64,000 bases of DNA from Nephrocerus scutellatus. Taxonomy: Eukaryota; Arthropoda; Insecta; Diptera; Pipunculidae. Below the pieces are notes generated by a model. It worked only from the letters and a program-made list of their open reading frames with translations, had not been told where the DNA came from and made no database searches. Position numbers and translations under genes: made by a program. Below are positions 11,121 through 22,764 of this stretch, one piece after another (position 1 is the stretch's first letter; each line of letters opens with the position of its first letter). The stretch lies in NCBI GenBank assembly GCA_947095585.1, contig OX352763.1, positions 28,631,462-28,695,461 on the forward strand, written 5' to 3'.

Positions 11121-11960
11121 TTATGGGACACAACAGCGGAGAATGGTCTCTCGTACGGTAAACGGATTGTTTGTTAAAGGCTTAGGAGTTCTCAACTTGG
11201 ACCGAGGATGATATTTTTTGCAAGAGGTCAGGACCGAACCCTGTTTGAAGGGACATCTATTATGATGTTGATGAAGACATATACTGTTAATGATCTGCTC
11301 TTTAAGCGCGAGTTCAGTGAATAGTGATGGTAAGACACCTATACGGTGATCGAGTTGATGGATGGGTTGAGAATGAGGGGAGGTGATGAAGGTAGGCGTG
11401 ATATAAGTGTCAAATTTTACACCCGTGAAATGCCGGGAACTCAAATAAATCCCAGAGGTAAGCTGAATAGCTGTCATACATAGCTTTACTTTATTAGACA
11501 TTCCTATTACGTCGAGTTTATAAAATAGTGTCTCGCGTTGGATTGAATCAATCGACAAGAAAGCAATACAACATCTTATGTTAGCCTTTGTCAAATTCAG
11601 CGATGTTAATAAGCGAAAAGATTTAAGCAATAGTTGAGTATTTCTTTCTAAAATCCGCTTTAAATTCTCGAAGAGTTTTCTAATCAGAAAATTAACTAAT
11701 CTTTTTAACATAATAGTTCCCAACAGCTTGGCCGATGGATAAACATGCCCACGTAATTCATTGGGTCATCATGGTAACCTTTTTGTGCAATGCGAAAATA
11801 AATGCTCTTTTGATATTACTGGGAACATCTAATGTTTCAAATTTTTTATTGAATTCCGCATTAAGTCCTTAAAAGAATATATTCGAACAATTTCAATTAA
11901 ATTCGAAGGGGATGCGGTCGTCTACCGGAGCCCTTCGAACTTTCGAATCCTTGATGAGTG
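11121..11960 (-). pseudogene. Jockey-like LINE relic, reverse transcriptase N-terminal part
   Basis: A 200-codon open frame (11121-11723, minus) and the sequence upstream of it resemble the fingers region of a Jockey-type reverse transcriptase. ALHKKVTMM lies where families have I.PI.KKG, and CIAFLSIDSIQRETLFYKLD looks like AFLDIEKAFD.V....L.YKL with the catalytic aspartate segment partly deleted. Past that point the frame no longer matches. I am unsure of the assignment; it could also be a chance frame over an unknown repeat. Confidence 0.4.
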
Positions 11961-12097
11961 GTGCCTACAATTGGAATCCAATGATACTAGCTTTTCCGTT
12001 GACATACTTTAAAGCCTCCCAAAACTCTCAATCTCGATTACCTTAATGGTCTGTATTTTGAAGAAAAATTGATGCGGTTCTAGTCCACTTAACCATA

Positions 12098-12388
12098 ATA
12101 ATAATAATATCGGCGCGACAGATCATGCGCGGTCCAAGGCCTGACTTCTCGCAACCATTTGTGTTGAGCATGCATTTTTTTTGCACACAAATGGAGGCAC
12201 CTACATTTAATGCCGGATCTGAACGGCGAATTGAGAAGCTTTCAGTGACAAGTTATTACTCTCGGACGTTTGTCAAACTTTCGCGAGAGGTGGGACACCG
12301 TGATAAATACTTTGATGTTACTGGGATTCGAACCATGAACCCCCTGCTCAGCAGTCCATGCTCCTATCCACTGAGCCACGGCGCCCAC
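12098..12388 (-). repeat. tRNA-derived SINE, full length, with 13-bp target-site duplication
   Basis: On the minus strand the element starts with a tRNA-like head. The A box TGGCTCAGTGG is the complement of 12368-12378 and the B box GGTTCGAATCCC the complement of 12323-12334. A ~200-bp unrelated body and an (ATT)n tail (12098-12110) follow. It is flanked by perfect copies of CCACTTAACCATA at 12085-12097 and 12389-12401, the signature of LINE-mediated retroposition. A second full copy lies at 56668-56970 and partial copies at 20060-20225 and 57971-58055. Such elements are transcribed by RNA polymerase III and use a LINE's reverse transcriptase. The plus-strand open frame 12125-12508 lies across it and is not a gene. 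Confidence 0.9.
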
Positions 12389-12401
12389 CCACTTAACCAT
12401 A

Positions 12402-14660
12402 GATGGTTTGTATCACATTTGTGTGGTATTTTCACAGAAGTCCAAGAGCTGCAGAAGATCTCTCTCTCTCTCTTGCTTCAGATTATCAAACTACCTTTGT
12501 TTACTTAAAATGTTCCTCCTTGTTGAATCTACCTTGCTATGAAGTTGTTAATGTTTACTGGCTTTATTGTCATTAGGACATGGCCTAATGGTTTGCAATA
12601 CGGACGGAATGCACCGGGCTATTTCTAGTAACCACTACTTGTAATGATATCTACAAAAAAGAGACAATCAGCAAATATTCTTGCGTTATCCGAACGTTCT
12701 GATTGTCTTCACTATATTTGCTTCACCAATAAATTATGAATCTTGGGTCTAGATATAAAGTGATCTTTGGAGTGAGTACCTGATCAGACAACAGAATTGC
12801 TTCAAAGCCTAAAGCGAATTTAAATGTTGATCACGGCTGCGTTTTATATTGCGATACACTAGCGTTTTACACTAATCCTTGTAATCTACGATGCCCGCCT
12901 CTCTTTTATCTACACACCGCACCATGAACGGCTCTAACGAACTAATCTCCCGTATGCTGCGAAAGGTTAACTTCAACCTTACCGGTTTCGATTCTAACCG
13001 CAGCACTCCCTGCCTTAAACTTGATCTCCTCCGCCATTCCCCCTAGCTTCAAGTCTTTGTGTTAAGTCTTCGTTTAAAGTTTTCAATTTTGTTACTTTAT
13101 GTTTTAGCTTGTAATAAGCCGAATAAATGGGGGAAATCGCCCTCACCAAAATTACATTCTGTCAACCCAATTTCTTGACAATCCTTCACATAATTTCGGT
13201 GACATTTCGTCGATGACGCTGACGCAAAGCTTCAGTAGGATTATGCTTGCTCGCTTAGACTGATAACTTGACGGAACATCAGAAGAGTTTTGAAAGTAAG
13301 ACACTTGAAAATAAGCTATCGCCTTTAAGGGAAAATTTAAATAACAATAACATTAATACGTACATATAGATACTTCCTTTTTTTCCAGCAGCGCCATGGT
13401 GAAGCAAGGCTTAGTGGTTGCTCCAAGCTTCAAATACCAAGTATGCTGCAAAAGGCTAACGTCACAACAAACAACCTTTGGGTGGTGCCGCAAGAGCCAC
13501 TCACATATACTCTATAGCAGCACATCACGCAAGACAAAATTCATTTTTTGATGGGCGTGTATGTGTTTATGTGTGTCTGCTGTGCTTTAAGTAAACGTAT
13601 CTGTGTCTTTTTTGAGTTATTTACGATCGTGACGCGGTGACGACAGAAATATTTTCTATTTCTAAAAACCACATTACCCGTAGTGTTGTAGATTTATTTG
13701 AAAGATTTGCGGCAACCAAAATGTTATGTAATGTAACTCACACACACACACATCCCAGCACGCATACACATTGACTGAAATTCAACTGGGACAACCGCTG
13801 TGGTCCTTAGATAAACCAATGCTGACGGACATAAACTCTATTGCAGAACATCCTGAAAATCCACTTCATACAAACACAGAGTCGTATCGTATACATACTC
13901 GTCCAACATGAACATTACTTGCCATCGTCGTGTTGACATTAGTTTATGCAGTTTATTTTAATTTGTCCAAAAGAATAAAACTGTCTGACTGACTGACGAA
14001 GACCGCCGACTGCTGTGACAAAAATATCCGGTCGCTAGTTCACTATACTTTGCTTCGCTTCCCTCCTTAACGTTCAACACTCAATTTAAATTCCCATCAA
14101 TCCAGCCCAGTCGAGAGGACAATTTTCTGGAGTTCTTCGGCTTTGGAAATTATTGGATTCACCCAAAACGGGTTATTGGGCGTTAAATTGGAAAATTCCG
14201 TGCAAGCAAAAATATCAACGGATTTTTCTTTATTTCTGCGACGACATAGCAGCTTGAATATCTGGCTCGAAGGACCATCGCGAATTTATCTTTTGTTTGT
14301 GTTATGTTAACGGGAAGGAAAATCGAATGACTCTTATCTGAACTCAGCACTCTGCACTCGATTCTATTACCATAACATTGATGTGCACTAGCAGTTATAT
14401 GTATGTCAAGAAAGTGATCGTTACGGAGAATCGCGGCTTAATGTTAACATATAATGTAAAGCATGTTATTTGCCTTTGGGAAAAGGATTTTGTGATACAA
14501 AGAAGTTATTGACTTTCTAAAGTATGCTTAAGACTGACCCTGAAAGCTGACAGATGTGTATGAAATACAACAATTAAAAGAAATTATAAGTCTGTGAATT
14601 CGAACGAAACGTAGGCGCCATATTTCTATCAAAGTATCCGGCGTATGACAGTTTATACGT
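12402..14660. other. No gene recognised
   Basis: There are no long open frames. A short plus-strand frame near 12892-13059, followed by an AATAAATGGGG segment near 13122, might be a LINE 3' end, but no diagnostic motif supports it. A (CA)n tract sits near 13740. A possible short inverted-repeat element at 14082-14192 is listed separately. Confidence 0.4.
14082..14192. repeat. Short element with inverted ends, shared with 30352-30430
   Basis: The left end TCAATTTAAATTCCCATCAA and right end TTGGGCGTTAAATTGG are imperfect inverted repeats (CAATTTAA..CCC against the complement CAATTTAACGCCC). The same left and right ends, with a shorter and different middle, occur at 30352-30430. It could be a small non-autonomous DNA element, or two conserved non-coding blocks. 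The flanks show no convincing target-site duplication. Confidence 0.35.
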
Positions 14661-16000
14661 TACAATCTTTAGTCCGGATAAGGTTAAATGGGCATTATGC
14701 TCCTTCAAACATTTTAAAGCCCACGGCAGTAATAGTATCTTTCCTGAGCTTCTACAGAAGACAATTCATTTCATCCTGCCATGCATGATTGCTTAATTAA
14801 GCTACAACTGGTGGTATATCCCAACTACCTGGAGACAGGTAAATGTGGACTTTATCCCCAAACCAGGCCTAAATCTTATAGACCTATAAATTTAATATCA
14901 TTTGTACTCAAAACTATGGACAGACTTACTGATGTGCACATTAGAGGCTGGCTAGATAGCTGTCTACCCCTCTGCACTTAAGTCAGTTTGCGTATAGGAA
15001 AGGTAAAAGTACAGAATATGCCCTCCTCTATCTTGTGAAGAAGATAGAAGGAACTTTTCATTTCAAATAAATGGCTCTATGTGCCTTCCTAGAGATTGGG
15101 GGCGCATTCGATAACACTGGCTACATCTTAATAGCAAGAGCAATCAGTAGTAGAGGTAACGAAAACTCGACCAAGCAATGGATAGGGGCCATGCTCGAAT
15201 GTCTAGAAATTACTTCCTCCTCAGGAGGAGTATCTATGTCTCTGACCGCAATTAAGGGTTGCCCCAAAGAGGAGTCTTTTCCCACTTATGTGGTCACTAG
15301 TCAGTCCAGTCTTCTAGCCAGTCTACATCGCCATTAGTTATGCGGATTACTTGTCGATTCTTGTTAGTGTCCATCAATCCTTGGAAAACCCTTCTAGTGC
15401 CTTTCACGAAGAGAAGATTGGTCGATCAAGTCCCTATCACTATAAAAGGCACCACTTTAGTTTGTTATGCGTGTAGTGAAGATAAATATCTTGGAGTTAT
15501 CCTTGATAAACGGCTGGTCTGATGGTGTTCCGGCACGGCTAGAGGTCTGGTCTGGTTCACAGATGGATCGAAGATGAAATACGGAATTGGATCTAATGTC
15601 TTCGGACCCAACTCCAAAGTATCGCTATCTATGGGATTGAGTTCGACGGTTTTCCAGACTGAAACCCATCCATCGAGATCTGCGCTAAGACAAACCTTAT
15701 CAAAGACATTAGGGGCAAGAGAATATATATCTTTTCATATAGCCAGGCATCACTTCAAGCGCTGTCGTCCAACTCACTTAATGGACTCTTTATCAGTTAA
15801 AAGCTGCTACGATGCACTAGAATATCTTGCCAGACAAAACAGAGTGAAACTCGGTTGGGTTTTTGGTAATCAAGGAATAGCTGGCAACGAATCTTCACTA
15901 GGGCTGGCTCAGAATCTGGGCTCATAGGCCGCCACAGCGCTGATTATGAGAGAATTCGGTATACCAAATAAACTGACACGACTATGACCATGATCAAATG
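14660..16000 (+). pseudogene. LOA-like LINE relic: reverse transcriptase and RNase H
   Basis: In order on the plus strand: SFKHFKAHGSNSIFPELLQK (near 14720), YRPINLISFVLKTMDRL (14875-14925), GKSTEYALLYLVKKIEGTF (near 15010), ALCAFLEIGGAFDNTGYI (from 15074; the motif A aspartate of FLDI has become E), GCPKEESF where the family has GCPQGGVLSP, and PITIKGTTLVC...KYLGVILDKRLV (15433-15520, thumb). Then come the RNase H start WFTDGSKMKYGIGSNVFGP (15553-15609) and a GIAGNES remnant of its end near 15880. A reverse transcriptase plus RNase H fits LOA/I-type elements. Stops, frameshifts and altered catalytic motifs show it is dead. An RTE-like relic follows at once. Confidence 0.7.
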
Positions 16001-16029
16001 AAATAAGCCAATTAAAAATGTCCGTATAA

Positions 16030-16435
16030 CTGCCAAGTCCATTCAACATCTAAGTCGTGTTCCAACGAGGGAATGAACCAGCCTGTGTCCTCTTCAATCT
16101 TCTGCTGGAGAAAGTAACCCAAGACCTCATTGTTGTGGCGAAAGGAACAATCCATCCACAATCTGACATCATAGGCAGAAACCAACGAGATGTACCAGTA
16201 ATTACATATGAATTCCAGGCTTCGGTGCTTAGCAAAAAGTATTCTGACCACTTCTATACAAAAGTTTTACGTAGAATTTTTAGCCACGTATGTGAGGAAG
16301 GGCGATTTCGGAAACTCAATAGTGATGAGATCTACAAGAATTACTGCGGCGTCGAGATCGTACAGAGAATTAAGCTCCATAGGCTCCGATGAAGAGAATC
16401 AAAGAGAAACCTGCTCGGAAAGTGCTTTTCGATAG
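16030..16435 (+). pseudogene. RTE-like LINE relic, internally deleted reverse transcriptase
   Basis: Frame 16057-16392 joins RGNEPACVLFNLLLEKVTQD (the RQGD..S..LFN..LE motif B region) to HPQSDIIGRNQRDV, where the family has LLAYADDIDIIGR; the YADD box is therefore destroyed. It then jumps to VLSKKYSDHFYTKVLRRIF and GVEIVQRIKLHRLR (C-terminus). The section between motif C and the thumb is deleted. The open frame of 111 codons survives only by chance of an in-frame deletion. Confidence 0.65.
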
Positions 16436-16439
16436 AATT

Positions 16440-18185
16440 TTTGGAATATTACAGCGTGGTGGAATAATGGCGTAGATACCCAGAGTTTAGGGATGCCAAA
16501 CTAGATGATATCGGCTTAATTAAGGGACCGATTGAGAGTTTTTGTGGAAGGCCACAATCGGCTCGCTAGTTTTGAGCCAAATATAATGATATGCTGAGAC
16601 AAAGCTTGTTCTGAATGATAACATCGAATTAACTGTTTCACTGCCTACAGTGACTTACTAATCGTATTGCAACATCTTTGAAAGTAGATGGAATGAGGAA
16701 ATTGTAAGACAAATTGTAACAAATGGCATTATTAGGGCGTGTAAATTAAATACAATTCCTTACTTGACGTTAAGAGAGCGCTATCATTTGATATATGGAA
16801 TCTTGTAAAACTGAACGAGCGCAACAATCGGACGATCAATGATATCAGTTAACTACCAATGGACAGTAGAGGAGGTGCGAGAGCTAATTAGGAATAAATT
16901 ATCCTGTAAAACAGAAAATAAAAACAGTTGTTGGTGAAAAAAGTTGCACACCTCGCAGAAAAAAAGAAACACAACGAATCCGCTTGTTACTGCTATATGG
17001 CTATAAATAATCGTCCTTATATCTATTCGTAATCCTGCGAACTGGAAACAAATCAAAAAAAGAAAAACGCAAAACACGAATTTCCTATGAATATAAATTT
17101 CGCGTCCGCCACTGTGCAGCAGCACAAAAAGGAGCAACTTCAAGCTCCTTAAAGTGCATTAATTTGAATTTGAAAAGATAAGTGAAACGCTCGAGAGTCA
17201 AAAAGTGCACAAGAACAACGACGACGACACCAGTTTGTTCGACGGTTATTCGGTTCGGTTTAACTCGTTGGGTCGCCCTGTAATAAATGCACAGTTATGC
17301 AAAAGCCATAAATTACCTGAATAGCGAAATATACGCCGCAGTGAGCGTGGGATATCGCATCGTGTTAGGCGTACCGCAGAACCTTGTTCGCATTTGTCTC
17401 GTTTCTTGTTATAGGATCGTGGTCTTTGTGGTTCCGTTTCTCCAGGGGGTTACTCACTGGAGATATTTCTCACTTCTACACAGGAATCGAATATTCAAGT
17501 GTGTGTTCTTTCTGTTTTTTACTTATAGCTCGTGAAAATGGAAACATCTATGGGAATGAGAAGTTAAATGGTCGGTTTTCAGTCGGAGCAACGAAAAGCT
17601 TCTTCTGCATCGTCTTTCTGTTAAAAAACCGAACTTTTTTCAAGTTGGTCATAGAAGAGCAATTAGCAGTAATTGACCGCAAACAGTGATATCTATTACA
17701 GTCGATCCTATTGCAATGTCCCTATGAAAAATTACTCATTGGTTGTACTTAAGGTGAGAGCCATTTAGTGAATTTCTACTAAACAACTTCTGCAGATACC
17801 TTTCGTTAGCATACCACCATAGAAGATAATGATGACCTTTGCTGACGCCTTCGATTGTTCTACAGGTGCTACGTTGTAACATCTTTGAGATGTTTTTAGA
17901 ATTTCCATTTAGAAATGGGCATTTTGTCGCTATGGACTCGTATATTGATCATATCACTGCTATGTGATTAAGGACTACCAACTGTCCTGTGCAGATTTGA
18001 CCAAACTTTCTTGAGAATATGGAGATCTTATTCATTGTTTTTGGTGAGACGATGAACTTTAAAGAACTATATACCTATTCACTGGCTTGATCAGCAGCCA
18101 AATCGTGTTGGACAAGCTGTTTCGCATTCTAAGAAGCGGGTGCACAAAACTAAGGGAGTAGTTAGCTTTTTTCGTTGTTGTATCT
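16440..18185. other. No gene recognised; one 5'-UTR-like stretch
   Basis: Open frames at 16853-17143 (minus) and 17287-17689 (plus) match nothing known. The stretch 17140-17290 (AAAGTGC, AAGTGAAACGCTCGAGAGTC, AACAACGACGACGACACC, TCGGTTCGG) has the base composition of fly 5' untranslated leaders, but no downstream exon can be supported. Confidence 0.35.
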
Positions 18186-18189
18186 TGTA

Positions 18190-19493
18190 TCGGGTGTTTC
18201 AACAGGTGCGCTTCAACTTTTCTCCAATAGGGACGGCGAACGACGCCATATTTTTTATTGTTCTTTTATTATTTGGAAACTTCATTAGTATACATTTCAT
18301 TATGGAATGCTACACATGTGAACAGCGATTGCAAATCGTGCAAATTTTTTATCAAAATAATCGTTCTGTTGCCGCTACTTTAAGAGCATTACGGCCATTT
18401 TACGGTCCATTTAACAAGCCAGCCCGTTCGACAATCGACCGTATAGTGGCAAAATTTGAGTCTACGTTTTCGCTACATAATGTTCCGGTGCCCTCGAGAG
18501 CAAGAAGTGCTCGAAGTGTTGAAAACATCGCAGCCGCCAGGGCTTCAGTTCAAGAAGACGCGAATGTGTCGCTCACACGGCGTTCGCAACAATTGGGCCT
18601 TTCTGTGACATCATTGTGGCGAATTTTACGTAAAGATCTTGGCCTACATCCGTATAAGATCAAGCTGACACAACAACTAAAGCCGTTTGACCATTTGAAG
18701 CGACGCCGATTCGTGAATTGGGCTCAAGAGCAAATCGAAAATGATGCAGATTTTCACCGAAAAATCATCTTCAGCGATGAGGCTCACTTTTGGCTAGAAG
18801 AATTTGTCAACAAGCAAAATATGCGTTACTGGGCAGAAAGCAACCCACACGTAATTCATGAGGCACCGTTGCATCCCGAAAAAGTCACTGTTTGGTGCGG
18901 ATTACATGCCGGCGGCGTCATTGGGCCATATTTTTTCATCGACGATAACGATCGCCACGTTACTGTTAATGGAAATCGGTACCGCGATATGTTAAACGAT
19001 TTTTTTGGCCGCAATTGAATGGAATGGACTTGGACGACATGTGGTTTCAGCAGGATGGGGCCACATGCCACACAGCACACGATACAATCGCGTTATTGAA
19101 GACTAAGTTCGATGAGCGTGTTATTTCGCGAAATGGGCCCGTCCGCCGCGCTCGTGTGATTTGACACCTCTAGATTATTTTCTTTGGGGTTATGTGAAGT
19201 CATTGGTCTATGCCAATAAGCCGGCGACGTTGCAAGAGCTCAGAGCCAATATTGAACGTGAAATTGCTGGAATTTCGGCCGATTTATGTGAAAGAGTGGT
19301 CGAAAATTGGGTTCAAAGATTAGACTTCGTAAAACGTGCACGCGGTGGTCATGCAAAAGAAATCGAGTTTCATACTTAAACGTAGCATATGTATATGTTC
19401 AAATTCGTTAATAAAGAAAAAGTTAGTTCAAAAGTCGAACAGTTTGTGTTTTATTCAAAAAAAAAGTTGAAGTGCTCTTATTGAAAAACCCTG
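18190..19493 (+). mobile_element. Mariner DD41D (rosa-like) element 1
   Basis: The element is 1304 bp, with imperfect terminal inverted repeats: TCGGGTGTTTCAACAGGTGC...CTTCAACTTTTC at the left and the complement of GTTGAAGTGCTC...AAAAACCCTGT at the right. It is flanked by TA at 18188-18189 and 19494-19495, the duplicated target of mariners. It encodes one broken transposase. Its length matches element 2 (23361-24843) once that copy's 179-bp duplication is subtracted. These elements move DNA by cut-and-paste. Confidence 0.85.
18302..19379 (+). pseudogene. DD41D mariner transposase, two frame lesions
   Basis: The start ATG at 18302 lies 112 bp from the left end, as in element 2. The N-terminus has a helix-turn-helix region (CEQRLQIVQIFYQNNRS) and a linker with SARSVENIAAARASV. 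The first catalytic aspartate is residue 159 in IIFSDEAHF. VTVWCGLHAGGVIGPYFF follows. Near 19007 a homopolymer shift ends the frame (238 codons). The second aspartate region MWFQQDGATCHT (near 19040) lies in another frame. A 7-bp deletion near 19140 relative to element 2 shifts it again before RSCDLTPLDYFLWGY. In the related copies the second and third aspartates are 41 residues apart (DD41D). No functional product is expected. Confidence 0.85.
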
Positions 19494-20055
19494 TAGTAAT
19501 GTGGTTGTGGAAGTTTAACTTCTTGGTGCAGTTTATTTCTAGGTACTTCATCTCTAACATGATATTTAGATGTTGTCTGAAAGGGAAGTGTGCCTCTGTA
19601 TCTGCGCACGTAATTTTCTATTGATCATGTCTAGTATTCAGAAACCGTTTTACTGGGTTTGATCTTCCGGTCTAACTTGAGGCAGTAATTTCAAAGATTG
19701 CTAAGGTGTTTCTCCACTCTTATGCAACTATTTTAGGAGACAGAATGGAATGGAGTTATGGGCGAAAATCAGGTGCTTGTTCCCACTGGATTTATTGGTT
19801 TGTCAACCGTCCATATGCTGATTAGGACTGAGTCATGTCCGGAACATTGCGGAACTTCGGCTTTAATTCTTCTCCTGGAAATTGAGATGCTGTAAGAATC
19901 TGAAAACAATGGTATCTGTTGGATTGGACATTAGGTTTTTATAATGTTATTGAAGAAATCAATTCCAGTTACTGCCGAAGGCTTTTTCGATGGCTTGCAA
20001 GCAGGCTTTTGACGTTTTTCTTTTATAATGTACACACGGTCAAGTGACTTACACC
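19494..20055. other. No gene recognised
   Basis: No long open frame, repeat or recognisable domain on either strand. Confidence 0.4.
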
Positions 20056-20059
20056 CTTA

Positions 20060-20225
20060 TAAAGGCTTAGCTTCTCGCGACCATATGTGTTGCGTATGTA
20101 TTTTTTTTTCTGACACAAATAGAAGGGACTTACAATTTAAGGCCGGATCCGAACGGCGAATTGAGAGGCTTTCCGTGACAAGTTATTACTCTCGGAACGT
20201 TTATCACCCCAGAAGAGGCACGTAT
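20060..20225 (-). repeat. Truncated SINE copy
   Basis: Matches the body of the SINE at 12098-12388 (GCTTCTCGCGACCAT, GACACAAATAGAAGGGACTT, GGCCGGATCCGAACGGCGAA, GACAAGTTATTACTCTCGG). It stops near TTATCACCCC, before the tRNA-like head, so on its own strand it is 5' truncated. It lies directly beside the family A LINE relic. Confidence 0.75.
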
Positions 20226-20229
20226 TACG

Positions 20230-22760
20230 GTTAGATTGGAGGATGCATCTGGATATTTGGATATTTATTTTGACCACAGTGTGACAAACAGGAAACATTC
20301 CTATGATGGTCAAGCGATTCGATCGTTTTCGCAATATGTTCGTCAACAATAAGTTTAATCGCGCGGCTCTGATTTCTGTCAAGTGGGTGCAATGTGGTCT
20401 TTGGGTCACCTGACCAGGCAATACAGTTGTATTCAAGTTTAGGACGAATATTGGCCTTTTAATCAGTAGCCAGGTTTGGGGGAGTTAAGTATGTGTTTCA
20501 CCGTTTTAGGAAACCTTAATATTTTTCAGCATTCCAATACGTGGTTGTTCCAATGAATACTTTTGTTGACGCATAATACAGAGTATTGCAAATTTTACAG
20601 TTTCTTTGATGCAAGATCCATTCTTGGATAAAGGTTAAAATTTTCAGAATACTCTTAGACGACAGAAGAGAGAATTGCCTTTTGGAGTCTTTAAATTCTA
20701 CTCTACTGTGTATGTCCCAACATTGTTATGCTGGCAAGATCAGAGTTAATGTGCTAAACATACGTTGTATTTCACTTGTAACGAAGAGAGGCGTGCAAAA
20801 AGCATAAAATCATGTGAAAAGCTAAGGGTGCTGTCATCAGCAAAAGAATGAATTCGATTAGAATTAGCGGATAGGAGATCATTAATGAAAATCAGAAAGA
20901 GTTTCGAAGGCAAAACAGAGTCTTGCAGAACATTGGCGTTTATGCGGTAAACATTGGAATTAAAACCGTCCAATACGACCGGGATTGAACAAGCTGGGTC
21001 TTTTCAATTTCATAGGATCTCATTTTCGACAAAAGAGCTTGATTCCAACTTCTGTCAAATGCTTTGGAAATATCGAGTGCAACAACTTTGCTTTCACCAT
21101 ATTTTTGAATAGACTGGATCCACTTCGCATTTAATTATGCCATCAGATCACCTGTAGAATGTTGCCTTTGTTCTACAGGTGAACTGGGAACTTAAAATTT
21201 CACGAGTTTCAATGTATTGCATAGGATTAACATTACATGAGTTAAAAATATATTGATGTTAGCGCAATGGGTAGGTACGAGGAAAGAGACTTAGAAACAA
21301 ACTGATGTACAAAGGCTGTTTTTCAATTCCTTGAGAAGACTCCAGAAGAATAAGATAAACAGAGAAGTCTGCACAGTGGCTATTCCAACATTGAAGAACA
21401 CCTCTTCAAAACTATAGCGGGAATACCATCAGGCCCAGCAGATTTATGAATGCTGAGATCATATAATACTCTAGCTCCTTGACGAGTACGAAAGTGAATC
21501 AGTTCTATAGAGGATTCGACTCGGGCAAGTATAGACGGCGATAACGCGCTATCTCGTAGTATGAAGCTAGCTGAGAAATGTGAAAGAAGCAGATTGGCCT
21601 TGCTTATATAGCTGATTGTGAATGAGCGTTGGAAATGAAGTAGATGCAGTTTTTTTAATTCGTAAATCCTTTAGAACACTGAAGTAATTTTTCTCTTAGT
21701 TTCTTGTAATAGTTGAATTTGACTAAGGTAGGCATTGTCATCATTCCTGATTTGTCTAAATTTGGATCAGGTTTTTTATAGTGGGGTTTTGTTTATATAA
21801 CCGATAGCATACCTAGGCAAACATTGAAACCTTCCGCGAAATGTACTATGAACCTACATGCAGCGTAGATTTTCAATTCACTTCACTTCCACATCATATG
21901 AGACATGAAAGCGGACGAACTAACGCAAGACCAAACAAACTACTCGACTTCTCGAAGTTATGGTGTAGCTAATCTAAGAGACTACTATCCTAATGAAAGA
22001 TAGTATGACCTTAGTTGCAGAATTACGACGGTCACTTTAATAATGTTTATTATAGCTTCATTTTTATACAATTAGTATCTTTTACAATTCGCATACAATA
22101 AGCTAACAGTTAAACAATACCACCCTGTTCCTAGAAGCAACTCAAATCAAACCAAGCATTTTCCTTCGTTGTTCGTACACTTTGTCCTGGAAGGGAAACA
22201 ATTTTTCTCATCCCTTCGTGCATTATGCTTGTGGCATCCACACAAATATTGGCATTAAGTGGTCAGTTGATACCCTGCGACCATCCCAGTCGGTTTTCTG
22301 ATTTATCAGTACTTTTCTTTTAGGCGTTTTCTCTTTTTATCTGCGTGGTTTGACAAGGAAAAATAAGCTGATACATACTACACGATGGTCGGAAGAGCCT
22401 AGAGGTGATGATATACGGACGGTGTATTTGTTATTATGAGAGACAAGAAGAAGAGGGTATTAGCGTTATGTCTTACAATGTCTGGAATTCGAGTGGGCTC
22501 ATTCACAAGCTGAGTGAGATTGTTTAACCCTGCAAACAACTCAACATCCCTTCCTTGTGGTATTGTTAAGACTGAATGGCAAAGACAACTAGAATTGTGT
22601 AACATTGAAATCGCCGAAATGATGATTTCAGAATATGGATCAAGTGATACAATTCGTGAAATAAAGCCAGACAGTGCATCCAATTACTTGTGTAGGACTT
22701 CTTTTAACGTTCAGACTTTTAGTGGCGTCTTCTTGAAGCTTTATTAAAAGGTATAGCAAC
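20230..22760 (-). pseudogene. Family A non-LTR retrotransposon relic, endonuclease through C-terminus
   Basis: This is the longest copy of family A. On the minus strand an APE-type endonuclease remnant lies at 22130-22760, with LNNLTQLVNEPTRIPDIVRH and NANTL then SSDHRVV. After weaker sequence (about 21400-21700, GIPAMV-like) the reverse transcriptase follows: VVALDISKAFDRSWNQALL (near 21070, motif A), GFNSNVYRINANV (near 20945), LFLIFINDLLS (20890), HSFADDSTLSF (near 20850, motif C intact), then thumb blocks and a C-terminus at 20137-20450 with QSRAIKLI-type sequence. There are many stops and frameshifts. Endonuclease plus reverse transcriptase without RNase H fits CR1- or Jockey-like elements. 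Confidence 0.7.
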
Positions 22761-22764
22761 GAAT

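Noticed and set aside
11121..11723. 200-codon minus-strand frame as a host gene
   Set aside because: Weak similarity to LINE reverse transcriptase fingers and continuity with LINE-like sequence upstream make a transposon relic more likely; kept only as a low-confidence LINE.
12323..12378. Possible tRNA gene from A and B boxes
   Set aside because: The cloverleaf is incomplete and the sequence continues into a SINE body with a target-site duplication, so it is a SINE head.
12125..12508. 127-codon open frame on the plus strand
   Set aside because: It is mostly the antisense of the tRNA-derived SINE.
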